From an uncultured Rhodospirillales bacterium (GTDB taxonomy: Bacteria; Pseudomonadota; Alphaproteobacteria; Acetobacterales; Acetobacteraceae): 64,000 bases of DNA. Each line of letters starts with the position of its first letter. Positions within the stretch are counted from its first letter, which is position 1. Where the stretch lies: the NCBI GenBank assembly GCA_903893975.1, contig CAITOL010000106.1, positions 1 to 64,000 of the forward strand. The letters are read 5' to 3'. The notes beneath the pieces are model-generated. The model ran no database searches. It saw only the letters and a list, made by a program, of their open reading frames with translations, and had not been told where the DNA came from. The position numbers and the translations under genes are program-made. Below, piece after piece: positions 8,362 through 16,967 of the stretch.

Positions 8362-9188
8362 GGCAGAAACCTCAAGGCGGCCAGCACACTCAAGACGGCA
8401 TCGCGCCGGCGCAGTTTCACTCTTTGCCGCACCGGATCGTTGTGCCGCAAGTGCCGCGCCAGTCGCTGCGACAGGCCGACGATAACCGCGCTTTCCAGGC
8501 GCAGCCGGCGGTCGTGGGTCAGGCCCGGCAAAGTGGCGGCGACGGCGTTCAACGCATCGCATTCATCGAGCAGGGTATTGAAGGTAGCGCGCAGCCCCGC
8601 TGTTTCCGCTGCGCCGCGCAGATCGTCCACCGTGGCGCCAAACTGCACCAGCAGGTCTTGCGGCAGGTAGCAGCGGTCCAGCGCCGCGAGGTCCTTGCTG
8701 CCATCCTGCAGGTGGTTGAGCACCTGCAACACCGCGCAAAGTGCGTCCGACGCCGGGTGGGTGGTCGCGGCTTCCCCATGCAGATCCAGCAGGTAGCGGC
8801 CGACCGGCATGGCGGAATAGCGGCAATAGTCCAGCAATTCAGGCCAGTTCGCGTAGCGGGTTTTGCGCGCATCCTGCCGGAAGGCGATCAGCAGATCGGT
8901 GGCATGGCGCGGGTTGACCCCGGTGCGCGCGAGGCTGGCGCGCAGGCCGGTGGCCGACGGGCTGCCATCCTCCCGCTCGCCGAGCAGCACGGCCTGCATG
9001 ACGTCGAGGCGGGCGATCTTATCGTCTGGCCGCAGATCCGGGCTGTCGGCAATGTCGTCGGCATTGCGGGCGAAGGCGTAATAGGCGTGCACCTCGGGCC
9101 GCAGCCGGGCGGCGATCAGCGCCGAGCCGACCGGGAAGTTCTCATCGCCGCGATCCTTGCCGGACCAGTCTTCCACCGAGCCGGTCAC
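8358..9188 (-). CDS. hpnC: Hydroxysqualene synthase HpnC
   Basis: Second squalene/phytoene synthase-family protein of the operon, about 276 residues. HpnC converts presqualene diphosphate to hydroxysqualene. Its N-terminal motif DENFPVGSALI and the aspartate motif FARNADDIADSPD are visible; the second motif is degenerate (NHLQDGSKDL). The start is GTG at 9186-9188, overlapping the hpnB stop by four bases (GTGA), one of a chain of such couplings in the operon. The open frame runs further upstream inside hpnB, but those residues do not fit the family. Confidence 0.95.
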   Translation of the reverse strand: MTGSVEDWSGKDRGDENFPVGSALIAARLRPEVHAYYAFARNADDIADSPDLRPDDKIARLDVMQAVLLGEREDGSPSATGLRASLARTGVNPRHATDLLIAFRQDARKTRYANWPELLDYCRYSAMPVGRYLLDLHGEAATTHPASDALCAVLQVLNHLQDGSKDLAALDRCYLPQDLLVQFGATVDDLRGAAETAGLRATFNTLLDECDALNAVAATLPGLTHDRRLRLESAVIVGLSQRLARHLRHNDPVRQRVKLRRRDAVLSVLAALRFLP

Positions 9189-10294
9189 GACCCCTCCCCC
9201 GCATAGGCGCGGCGTTTCCACACCACGCCGCGCCCGCGATGGTGGTTCCAGGCCGAGCCGAGCGTGGCCGCGAGGTAGAACACCGCGACCGCCGGCAGCA
9301 GCGGCGCCCAAAGCGGGGTCTGGCGATAGCGGCGCAAGGTGGGCAGGAAGGACAGAGCCATGCCGAGCCAGGCCAGCGCGCCGGCAAGCCGGGGCAGGCC
9401 GTGGCCGAACAGGGCCAACGCCGGCGGGGCGAGAAACACCAGCGCCAGCCCCAGCACCGTGCCAAGCAGCAGCAGCGGCGAATAGCGCAGCTGCACATAG
9501 GCGGAGCGGGCGATCATGCGCCAGATATCGGCGAACTGCGGATACGGCCGGATCGAACGGGCCAGCCCGCTATGCCCGAGCCAGATCCGCCCGCCGCGCT
9601 TGACCGCCGCCGCCAGGGCGCAATCGTCGATCAACGCGCCTTGAATGGCGGCGATACCGCCAATCCGGTCCAGCGCGCGCCGGCGGATCAGCACCGTGCC
9701 GCCCGCCGCCCCGGCGGTGGCCGAAAGCGGGTCGTTCACCGCCGCGAACGGGTAGAGCAGCTGGAAGAAGTAGACAAAGCCCGGCACCAGGCTGCGCTCA
9801 GCCGGGCTGGTGCAGTTCAGCGCGACCATCTCGCTGACCATATCCACGCCGCTACGCTCGGCCTGCGCCACCAAGGTTGCCAGGTGGCGCGGGTCGTGGG
9901 TGATATCGGCATCGGTCAGCAGCACCAGCTCGGCCGTTGTCGCCGCGACGCCTTGCTGCACCGCCCACAGCTTACCGGCCCAGCCGGCCGGGCGGGGGCT
10001 GCCGGCAATCACCTGCAACCGGTCCGCACCGGGCAGCGCGCAAGCGAGGTCGCCGGTGCCATCCGTGCTGCCATCATCAACCAGCACCACGCGAAACTGT
10101 CCGGCATAGTCCTGCGCCAACAGGCTGCCGATGCAGGCGGCGATGGTTCCGGCCTCATCCCGCGCCGGAACCACGATGGCGACATCGGGCGCGACCTGCG
10201 GCGCCGCCGGGTGCAGTTCCGGCCCGGACTGCCAGAAGCGGCGATGCCACGCCAGCAGATAGACCCAGGCGAGCAGCGCCAATGCGGCGATCAT
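9185..10294 (-). CDS. hpnB: Hopene-associated glycosyltransferase HpnB
   Basis: Membrane-bound family 2 glycosyltransferase, 369 residues. An N-terminal membrane anchor (AALALLAWVYLLAW) precedes the GT-A domain: VAIVVPARDEAGTI, VVLVDDGSTDGT and TDADITHDP (DxD metal site). A C-terminal group of three or so hydrophobic helices follows (about residues 270-350). The protein is consistently encoded with hopanoid genes, but its substrate is not settled; sugar addition to hopanoid side chains is the usual guess. ATG at 10294 overlaps the hpnA stop (ATGA). Confidence 0.92.
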   Translation of the reverse strand: MIAALALLAWVYLLAWHRRFWQSGPELHPAAPQVAPDVAIVVPARDEAGTIAACIGSLLAQDYAGQFRVVLVDDGSTDGTGDLACALPGADRLQVIAGSPRPAGWAGKLWAVQQGVAATTAELVLLTDADITHDPRHLATLVAQAERSGVDMVSEMVALNCTSPAERSLVPGFVYFFQLLYPFAAVNDPLSATAGAAGGTVLIRRRALDRIGGIAAIQGALIDDCALAAAVKRGGRIWLGHSGLARSIRPYPQFADIWRMIARSAYVQLRYSPLLLLGTVLGLALVFLAPPALALFGHGLPRLAGALAWLGMALSFLPTLRRYRQTPLWAPLLPAVAVFYLAATLGSAWNHHRGRGVVWKRRAYAGEGS

Positions 10295-11304
10295 TGCGGC
10301 ACCTTGCCATGGGCGCGGAACCAGGTGATGGCGTCCGCGATGGCCGCCGCGGCCGGGCGGGGGCGGTAGCCGAGTTCGGCCTCGGCCTTGGCGGAGGAGA
10401 AAAACATCAGCTTGCGCGCCATGCGCAGATGGTCGCGGGTGACCAGCGGTTCGATCCCGGTTAGCGCCGCCAGCCCCTCGCAGGCCAGCGCCAGCGGCCA
10501 CAGCACTTCGCGCGCCAGCTTGATGCGCGGCGGGCGGCGGCCCACCTGGGCGGCGACCATGCCCAGCACCTGCGCCAGGGTCAGATTCTCACCGCCGAGA
10601 ATATAGCGTTCGCCGATGCGGCCATGCGCCAGCGCCAGCAAATGGCCCTGGGCCACATCGTCCACATGCACCACGTTCAGCCCGGTATCGACATAGGCCG
10701 GCATGCGGCCAGAGGCAGCATCGGCGATCATCTTGCCGGTCGGGGTGGGCTTGATGTCGCGCGGGCCGATCGGGGCGGCGGGATTGACGATGACGGCGGG
10801 CAAGCCACGCTCGCGCACCAGCGCCAGCACCGCCTGCTCGGCGCGGTATTTGGATTTTTTGTAGATGCCGACGACGCTGGCCTCGCTCACCGGCGTGGTT
10901 TCATCGGCCGGGCCGCCATCCTTGGTCAGCCCCAGGGCGGCAACCGAGCTGCAATAAACAATGCGCTCCGCCCCGGCCTCGGCCGCCGCCAGCATCAGCG
11001 CGGTGGTGCCGTCCACATTGGCGCGCAGCATCGCCGCCGGGTCTGGCACCCAGATGCGGTAATCGGCGGCGACGTGAAAGACATGGCGGCAGCCAGCCAC
11101 GGCACGGGCGAGGGAGGCAGGGTCGGTCAGGTCGCCTTCCGCGAGCTCCACCGGCAGGCCGGCGAGGTTGCTGCGGTTGCTGCCCGGGCGCACCAGCACG
11201 CGCACCGCCTGGCCGCGCGCCAGCAGCGCCCGCGCGACAGCCGAGCCGACAAAGCCGGTCGCGCCAGTGACCAAAGCGGGGGCAGACGAGTTCAACAGCA
11301 ACAA
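10291..11304 (-). CDS. hpnA: Hopanoid-associated sugar epimerase HpnA
   Basis: Extended short-chain dehydrogenase/NAD-dependent epimerase, about 335 residues, first hpn gene. The Rossmann motif TGATGFVGSAVARALL lies at the N-terminus and the catalytic tyrosine-lysine pair appears in YKKSKYRAEQAVL after VYCSSVAALG. Its exact reaction in hopanoid synthesis is not established. The start is uncertain: the 5' end is a run of TTG/CTG codons (11304 to 11295) preceded by AGGGA; TTG at 11295 has the best spacing, TTG at 11304 is the longest. No ATG fits. It lies 46 bases downstream of an alpha/beta hydrolase gene. Confidence 0.93.
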   Translation of the reverse strand: MLLLNSSAPALVTGATGFVGSAVARALLARGQAVRVLVRPGSNRSNLAGLPVELAEGDLTDPASLARAVAGCRHVFHVAADYRIWVPDPAAMLRANVDGTTALMLAAAEAGAERIVYCSSVAALGLTKDGGPADETTPVSEASVVGIYKKSKYRAEQAVLALVRERGLPAVIVNPAAPIGPRDIKPTPTGKMIADAASGRMPAYVDTGLNVVHVDDVAQGHLLALAHGRIGERYILGGENLTLAQVLGMVAAQVGRRPPRIKLAREVLWPLALACEGLAALTGIEPLVTRDHLRMARKLMFFSSAKAEAELGYRPRPAAAAIADAITWFRAHGKVPQ

Positions 11305-11350
11305 TCCCTAATGCCGGCCGCTGTATACCGCCTTGCGCCCGGCTGCCAAA

Positions 11351-12214
11351 CTAGCGGGCCGGCAAGACGGCGATAAAGCTGCGGATATGCGCCATGACCG
11401 GCGCGCGGAAGCGGAACAGCGGCGCCAGCCCGGTCACGATGCCGACATGGCCGAGGCGCGGGTAGATCCGTAATTCCGCTGCCCCACCAGCGGCCTCGAT
11501 CGCCGCCTGCAAATGCAGCGAATTGCGCGGCAGCACCGTCTTATCCCGCCCACCATGCAGCAGCAGCGCCGGTGGGGCCTGGCCGTCGACGAAATGGATA
11601 GGTTGGGTCTGCCGCAGATCGGCATTGGCGGAGGCAAAAACCAGCTTGATATCCGCCCCGGTGATCGGCAGGAAATCATACGGACCGGCCAGCCCGATCC
11701 AGCCGGCCAACTGGTCCCGGCTGGCGCCCGCAGCGTGCAGAAAGCGCGGGTTTAGCGCCAGCATCGCCGCCAGATACGCACCGGCGGAATGGCCCATCAC
11801 CACCACGCGACGCGCATCGCCGCCCCATTCCGCCGCGCGCCGCAACACGGCAGCGGTGGCCGCGGCGGCATCGGCCACGAAGGCGGGGAACTGCACCGCA
11901 GGATACACCCGGTAATCCGGCACGGCGACCAGCAGCCCGCGCCGGGCCAGGCTGGCGGCGGCGAAATGGTAATCCCCGCGCTCTCCGCTCTGCCAGGCGC
12001 CGCCGTAGAAGAACACCACCACCGGCAGGCCCGCAGGCGCATCGTGCGGTGCGTAGAGGTCCATCATGCCGCGCGGGCCGGGGGCGTAGGCGATATCCCG
12101 CCAGACCCGCACCCCATCCGGCAGCACGGAGGCGTTGAGCATGTCGATCGGGGCACGGCCGGGCCGCAAGGCGGTGGCGGAAACGGCCCAGGCGGAGCGG
12201 ATGAGTTTCAGCAT
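11351..12214 (-). CDS. Alpha/beta hydrolase, esterase-like
   Basis: Cytoplasmic serine hydrolase of 287 residues, related to the hormone-sensitive-lipase/carboxylesterase type. The oxyanion-hole region reads VVVFFYGGAWQSG, the nucleophile elbow is VVMGHSAGAYLAAM, the acid is in LLLHGGRDKTV and the histidine in RLGHVGIV. No signal peptide is evident. It is co-directional with hpnA (46-base gap) and may be co-transcribed, but no hopanoid role is known for it. Repeat copy C separates it from the upstream phosphodiesterase gene. Confidence 0.85.
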   Translation of the reverse strand: MLKLIRSAWAVSATALRPGRAPIDMLNASVLPDGVRVWRDIAYAPGPRGMMDLYAPHDAPAGLPVVVFFYGGAWQSGERGDYHFAAASLARRGLLVAVPDYRVYPAVQFPAFVADAAAATAAVLRRAAEWGGDARRVVVMGHSAGAYLAAMLALNPRFLHAAGASRDQLAGWIGLAGPYDFLPITGADIKLVFASANADLRQTQPIHFVDGQAPPALLLHGGRDKTVLPRNSLHLQAAIEAAGGAAELRIYPRLGHVGIVTGLAPLFRFRAPVMAHIRSFIAVLPAR

Positions 12215-12251
12215 GGTGGGTATATAGGCGGGAAATCGGTTAGGCTAAGGT

Positions 12252-12384
12252 CTTCTTTTTGTGAACAAAAAGAAGCAAAAAAACTTCGTCTGCTTCTGGC
12301 CTTCGGCGTACGTCTGTCGGGTGAGGCGGGGGCGCCGAGGCCAAGGGATGAGAGTTTTTTGCTTCTTTTTTGCAAAAAAAGCAG
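12252..12384. repeat. Two-hairpin intergenic repeat, copy C (inverted orientation)
   Basis: The left hairpin pairs CTTCTTTTTG (12252-12261) with CAAAAAGAAG (12266-12275) around a TGAA loop. The right hairpin (12361-12383) is GCTTCTTTTTT/AAAAAAAGC. The spacer contains CTTCGGCGTACG, the reverse of the motif in copies A and F. It lies between two leftward genes, nine bases after the stop of the upstream phosphodiesterase gene. Confidence 0.8.
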
Positions 12385-12393
12385 ACCTTCCCT

Positions 12394-13791
12394 TCACCCC
12401 CGCTCCCCATACTCCAGATACACCTGCCCGCCCAACCGGGTCCGCGCCAGTCGCTGGCTATAGCCATCCTCCGCCGCTTCCCAGCTTTCGCTCGCCGGCG
12501 CCATAGCGGGCACCGCCGCGTCGCGCAGGGCCTCGCCCAGCACCCGGCCATCCATCACCGGCCCGGCGATGCCGAGCAGATGCAGCGCGGTTGGGGCGAT
12601 ATCAGCCAAGCCGGCCGGCCATTCGGCGCGGGCATCCGGCACGACCTGGCTGCCGGCCAGCATGAGCACGGTATGCAGTTCCGTCGCACTCAGGCCGCCA
12701 TGCGTGCCGGCGCCGAGCTTCAGCCCGCCATCATAAATCGCGCTTCCCGGCAGGCCGGAAGGCGCCGGGGCGGCGGTGGCGCGCAGGGTAAACACAATCT
12801 GGCCGGCGCGCGGATGGTCGGCCTGGACCGCGGCGCGCGGCAGCACGCTGGGCGGGCCATCATCGGCAAACACATTGCCCACCCAATCCTGCCGGGTCAG
12901 CCAGGAGGCGAGGGCGGCGATTTGCGCGCGGTCCCCCTTGGGCACCCAAAGGCTGCCGCTGCTGCCGGAGGCCAGGGTACAGCCGGCGAAGGCCGGAAGG
13001 TCGGCCAGCGCGGCGGCGACATCGGCATGGCCGGTAATGGTGGTGTGGCCGTGGTCGGAGGCGACCATAATCTGCAGGTGCTCGCGCTGCGGCCCGGCCT
13101 GCCAGTCATCGAGAATGCGGCCGAAGGCGGCATCCATCGCCCGCAATGCCTCCAGCTGCGCCGGCGCGCCGAGGCCCTGGTAATGCGCACTGGTATCGGG
13201 CTCACACAGCCACAGCACCGTGGCGGCGGGGGGATTGGGCAGAAAGCGGGTGCGGAACAGCTCCGCCGTCCACACACCGCGCGCCACTGGCGCGGTGGGC
13301 GGCGGAGCAAGCTCGGCGAACAGCGCCGCCCCCAGTGGCGAACTCGCCTGCGGGCCATGGGCGGAAAGGGTGAGCTGGCCGTTGGCCTCCGCATGCGGGT
13401 TCAGCACATGCGCCTGCCCGGTGCTGCCGCTGCTGAGCACGACGAAATCTCGCCCGGCGGCGGCCAGAATATCGCCCAGCGTCGGCACATCGAGCAGATC
13501 CTGCCCGAGATCGCGTTGCATGGCCTGCAAAGCGGATTTGTCGCCGGTATCGATCAGCCGGCCTGGGTCGGCGGGATGGGCGAACCGGTTGGCGATCAAC
13601 CCGTGCCGGCGCGGCTGGCAGCCGGTGGTGACGGTGGCGGTGCACACCCGGGTTTCAGACGGGAACACGCTGCGCGCACGGGTGAAGCGGGTGCCCATGG
13701 CGGCAAAGCGCAGCAAATTTGGCGTATTCGCCAGCGTGACCATGTCAGGCCGCAACCCATCGAACACCACCAGAAGAAACGTCGTCGTCAT
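12394..13791 (-). CDS. Alkaline phosphatase/nucleotide pyrophosphatase family protein
   Basis: Type I phosphodiesterase/nucleotide pyrophosphatase family, 465 residues. The two-zinc active site is recognisable: VVFDGLRPDM (metal-binding Asp near residue 10), the nucleophile region FPSETRVC, EPDTSAHYQGLG, and ASDHGHTTITG with the Asp-His ligand pair. No clear signal peptide is present, so location is uncertain. ATG at 13791 follows a GGGAG ribosome site; a GTG sits one codon upstream. The gene is divergent from hyfB with a 174-base gap. Substrate not predictable. Confidence 0.85.
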   Translation of the reverse strand: MTTTFLLVVFDGLRPDMVTLANTPNLLRFAAMGTRFTRARSVFPSETRVCTATVTTGCQPRRHGLIANRFAHPADPGRLIDTGDKSALQAMQRDLGQDLLDVPTLGDILAAAGRDFVVLSSGSTGQAHVLNPHAEANGQLTLSAHGPQASSPLGAALFAELAPPPTAPVARGVWTAELFRTRFLPNPPAATVLWLCEPDTSAHYQGLGAPAQLEALRAMDAAFGRILDDWQAGPQREHLQIMVASDHGHTTITGHADVAAALADLPAFAGCTLASGSSGSLWVPKGDRAQIAALASWLTRQDWVGNVFADDGPPSVLPRAAVQADHPRAGQIVFTLRATAAPAPSGLPGSAIYDGGLKLGAGTHGGLSATELHTVLMLAGSQVVPDARAEWPAGLADIAPTALHLLGIAGPVMDGRVLGEALRDAAVPAMAPASESWEAAEDGYSQRLARTRLGGQVYLEYGERG

Positions 13792-13965
13792 CACACACTC
13801 CCTAGCTCAGCCGGGGGGGGGTAGCGGCACTTTGCCACCACGCCGATGACAGATCGATGGCAATTGGGTGACACGCGCGGGGTGCAAATCATGCCCTTCC
13901 GGCAACGCGAAGCCGGCTGCTAGAATTAGCGCCGTGACAATCCTGTCCGCAAGCGAGGTGGTCCC

Positions 13966-15990
13966 GTGATCGCGCTGTTGCTGCCCGCTTTGGCGGTTGT
14001 AGTGACCTTGCTACTGGCGCTTGGCCTGGCCAGCGTGGCGGCTGGCCCTGGCCGCCAAGGGCGCCTCGCCAGCCGGGGCAGCCTGCTGCTGTGCGCGCTG
14101 GGCGGCCTGCTCGCGGTGGTGCAACTGCTGTCGGGCGCGGAGGCGTCCAGCCTGTCGCTCGGGATTGGTTTGCCGGGCCTGCCGCTGCATCTGGCGCTGG
14201 ATGGGCTGAGCGCCGCGTTCATGCTGCTGCTGATGCTGACCGGGGCGGCGGCGGCCGCTGCAGCGTTGGATGATCACGGGCAGTACGACAGCACCGCGCC
14301 GTTTTTTCCGGTGTTTCTGGGCGGGATGGCGCTGACCCTGCTGGCGGCGGATGGCTTCGCGCTGGTGTTGGGGTTCGAGGTGATGTCGCTGGCATCGTTC
14401 GCGCTGGTGCTGACCAACCATCGCGATGCCGAGGTGCGGGCGGCGGCGTTGCTCTATATCGGCATGGCCGGGCTGGGGGCGATGTGTCTGATCCCCTGCA
14501 TGGCGCTGCTGGCCGTGGGGGCGGATTTTACCTTCGCGGCGATGCGGACGCATCCACCTGAGGGCTGGCGGGCGCTGGCGGTGCTGGTGCTGGTGCTGGT
14601 GGGGGCCGGGTCCAAGGCCGGGTTGGCGCCGCTGCATGTGTGGCTGCCCCCGGCGCATGCGGCAGCCCCGGGGCATGTGTCGGCGCTGATGTCGGGCGCG
14701 ATGACAAAAATCGCGCTTTATGTGCTGATCCGGGTGCTGTTCGATTTATGCGGCCCGGCACAGCCGATGGGATGGGGGGCGCCGCTGGTGCTGCTGGGGG
14801 CGCTGGGCGCCGTGCTGGGCGGGCTGCGGGCGAATATGGAAGGCGATGTCAAGACGGTGCTGGCGAGTTCCACCGTGGAGCATATCGGGCTGATCGCCAT
14901 CGGCCTGGGATTTGCGCTGGCAGCCCGGGCGGCGGATTTGCCGGGGTTGGCGACCTTGGCCTTTGGCGGCGCGCTGCTGCATGCGCTGGCGCATGGGATG
15001 TTCAAGGCGCTGCTGTTCCTGGCCGCCGGCGCCACGCAGCACGCCGCCGGCACCCGGCGGCTGGACCGGCTGGGCGGGCTGATCCACGGCATGCCGAAAA
15101 CCACCGCATTGGTGCTGGTCGGCGCCGCCGGCCTGGCGGCGCTGCCGCCGAGCGCCGGGTTCGCGGGGGAATGGACACTGTTTCAGGCGGTGCTGGCCGC
15201 GCCAAGGCTGGGCGGGTTGGGCTGGCAGGTGCTGGCCTGCGTTGCTGCCGCCCTGATGGCGCTGGCGGCGGCGCTGGCGGCCTCCGCCGCAGTGCGGTTG
15301 ATCGGGGTGGCCTATCTCGGCCGGCCGCGCACCCCGCGCGCCGCGGCGGCGACTGATCCGGGGCAGCCGATGCTGGCCGCGCTGGCGGGGCTGGCGGGGG
15401 CGAGCCTGCTGGTCGGGCTGTTTCCCGGCGCGGCGCTGCGCCTGCTGGGGCCGGCGGTGCAGCAGGCGGTGGGCACCGGGGTGGTCGGGCATGTCGGGTG
15501 GCTGACGATCAGCCCGCAAGCCGATACCGCCGGCTACACCGCGCCGGCGCTGGCGGTGGTGCTGGGGCTGGCGGGCGGGCTCGTATATTTTATCGTGCGG
15601 CGCTGGACCGTGAGCGGGGAGCGACGCGGCCCGGCCTGGGATTGCGGCTTTGGCGATCCGCCGAACTGGCTGCCGTTCGGTGATCCGGTGACGCAATATG
15701 GCGGGGCCAGCTTCGCCCAGCCGCTGCGCCGCGCCCTGGCCACCAGCCTGATGCAGGCGCGGGAGACGGTGGACATGCCGCTGCCCGGGGAGACACGGCC
15801 GGCGCACATGAAAGTGCGGCTGCGCGATCCGGCGGACCAGTATCTGTTCGCGCTAATCGGCTCCTGGCGGTCGCGCGTGTCGCACTTCGCCGATTTCATG
15901 CAGTTCCTGACCATTCGCAGCACGCTGGCGGTGATGTTCTGCGCCCTGCTGATCCTGATGGCCGCGGTTGCGGCACTGGAGCAGCTATGA
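13966..15990 (+). CDS. hyfB: HyfB-like proton-pumping antiporter subunit
   Basis: Large integral membrane protein, 674 residues with about 14-16 predicted helices, homologous to the antiporter-like subunits of complex I (NuoL/M/N) and to HyfB/HycC. Conserved ion-channel features include GSKAGLAPLHVWLPPAHAAA (lysine and histidine on the discontinuous helix) and MEGDVKTVLASSTVEHIG. A C-terminal part near residues 550-670 follows the HyfB type. The start is GTG at 13966 behind GAGGTGG. Upstream, a TAGAAT at 13921 could be a -10 box but no good -35 is seen. First gene of the hyfBCEFGI operon; its stop overlaps hyfC (ATGA). Confidence 0.93.
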   Translation: MIALLLPALAVVVTLLLALGLASVAAGPGRQGRLASRGSLLLCALGGLLAVVQLLSGAEASSLSLGIGLPGLPLHLALDGLSAAFMLLLMLTGAAAAAAALDDHGQYDSTAPFFPVFLGGMALTLLAADGFALVLGFEVMSLASFALVLTNHRDAEVRAAALLYIGMAGLGAMCLIPCMALLAVGADFTFAAMRTHPPEGWRALAVLVLVLVGAGSKAGLAPLHVWLPPAHAAAPGHVSALMSGAMTKIALYVLIRVLFDLCGPAQPMGWGAPLVLLGALGAVLGGLRANMEGDVKTVLASSTVEHIGLIAIGLGFALAARAADLPGLATLAFGGALLHALAHGMFKALLFLAAGATQHAAGTRRLDRLGGLIHGMPKTTALVLVGAAGLAALPPSAGFAGEWTLFQAVLAAPRLGGLGWQVLACVAAALMALAAALAASAAVRLIGVAYLGRPRTPRAAAATDPGQPMLAALAGLAGASLLVGLFPGAALRLLGPAVQQAVGTGVVGHVGWLTISPQADTAGYTAPALAVVLGLAGGLVYFIVRRWTVSGERRGPAWDCGFGDPPNWLPFGDPVTQYGGASFAQPLRRALATSLMQARETVDMPLPGETRPAHMKVRLRDPADQYLFALIGSWRSRVSHFADFMQFLTIRSTLAVMFCALLILMAAVAALEQL

Positions 15991-16946
15991 GCGTGGTGGT
16001 CGCCTTGCTGGCGCAGTTGCTGCATATCGGGCTGATGCTGCTGGCCGCTCCGTTGGTGGTGGGGCTGATCCGCAAGGTGAAGGCGCGGCTGCTCGGGCGC
16101 ATCGGGCCGCCGATCCTGCAACCTTGGCGCGACCTGGCGCGGCTGGCGCGTAAGCAGCCGGTGCTGGCGGAAAACGCATCCTGGGTGTTTTCCGGCGCGC
16201 CGGCTGTGGCCTTCACCGCCACCTTGGCCGCCGCCGCGCTGGTGCCGTCCTTCGCGCTGGGCATGACCGGGGCGCCGCTGGCCGATCTGCTGGTGATTGC
16301 CGGGTTGCTGACGCTGGCCCGTTGCGCGCTGGGCCTGGCGGGCATGGATGTCGGCACCGCGTTCGGCGGCATCGGGTCCAGCCGGGAGATGATGTTCGCG
16401 GTCTTTGCCGAACCCGCTTTGCTGCTGGTGATTTTCACCCTCTCGCTGCTGGCGGGCTCCACCAATCTGGATGCCATTGCCGGCGCGCTGCATGACGGGG
16501 CGCTGGGGCTGCGGGTGTCGCTCGGGCTGGGGCTGATTGCCATGCTGGCGATTGCCATTGCCGAAAACGGCCGCATTCCGGTGGATAATCCCGCCACCCA
16601 CCTGGAACTGACCATGGTGCATGAGGCGATGGTGCTGGAATATTCCGGCCGCCATCTGGCGTTGATTGAAGCGGCGGCGATGTTGAAGCTGGTGGTCTGG
16701 CTCGGGCTGATCGCCTGTATTTTCGTCCCCTTCGCCATTGCCCCCGCCGGGGCGCCGGCCACGGCCTGGGGGCTTGGGCTGCTCGGCTGGGTTGGCAAGA
16801 TCGGGCTGTTGCTGCTCGGGCTGGCGGGGTTTGAAACCGCGATCGCCAAGATGCGGGTGTTCCGGGTGCCGGAATTCCTCGGCATCGCCGTGCTGTTCGC
16901 ACTGTTGGCGGTGGTGTTCCTGTTCGTCAGCCAGGGCTTCGCGTGA
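15987..16946 (+). CDS. hyfC: HyfC-like membrane subunit (NuoH family)
   Basis: Homologue of complex I NuoH and HycD/HyfC, 319 residues with about eight membrane helices. It anchors the peripheral arm and couples electron transfer to ion movement. The conserved cytoplasmic loops are visible: GRIGPPILQPWRDLARLARK near residue 35, FGGIGSSREMMFAVFAEPAL, and ENGRIPVDNPATHLELTMVHE with family acidic residues. ATG at 15987 overlaps the hyfB stop. The stop at 16944-16946 lies in a 17-base tandem duplication that has pushed the next start away. Confidence 0.95.
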   Translation: MSVVVALLAQLLHIGLMLLAAPLVVGLIRKVKARLLGRIGPPILQPWRDLARLARKQPVLAENASWVFSGAPAVAFTATLAAAALVPSFALGMTGAPLADLLVIAGLLTLARCALGLAGMDVGTAFGGIGSSREMMFAVFAEPALLLVIFTLSLLAGSTNLDAIAGALHDGALGLRVSLGLGLIAMLAIAIAENGRIPVDNPATHLELTMVHEAMVLEYSGRHLALIEAAAMLKLVVWLGLIACIFVPFAIAPAGAPATAWGLGLLGWVGKIGLLLLGLAGFETAIAKMRVFRVPEFLGIAVLFALLAVVFLFVSQGFA

Positions 16947-16967
16947 TGGGGGGCTTCGCGTGATGGG
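16934..16967 (+). repeat. 17-base tandem duplication at the hyfC/hyfE junction
   Basis: The unit GGGCTTCGCGTGATGGG occurs twice in a row (16934-16950 and 16951-16967). Each copy contains a TGATG, in which a stop and a start overlap. The hyfC stop uses the first copy and the hyfE start the second, so an ancestral overlap has become a 16-base gap. Confidence 0.9.

Noticed and set aside
12370-13824. A 484-codon open frame on the plus strand
   Set aside because: It is antisense to the phosphodiesterase gene, which has all its metal-site motifs. No domain is recognisable in the antisense product.
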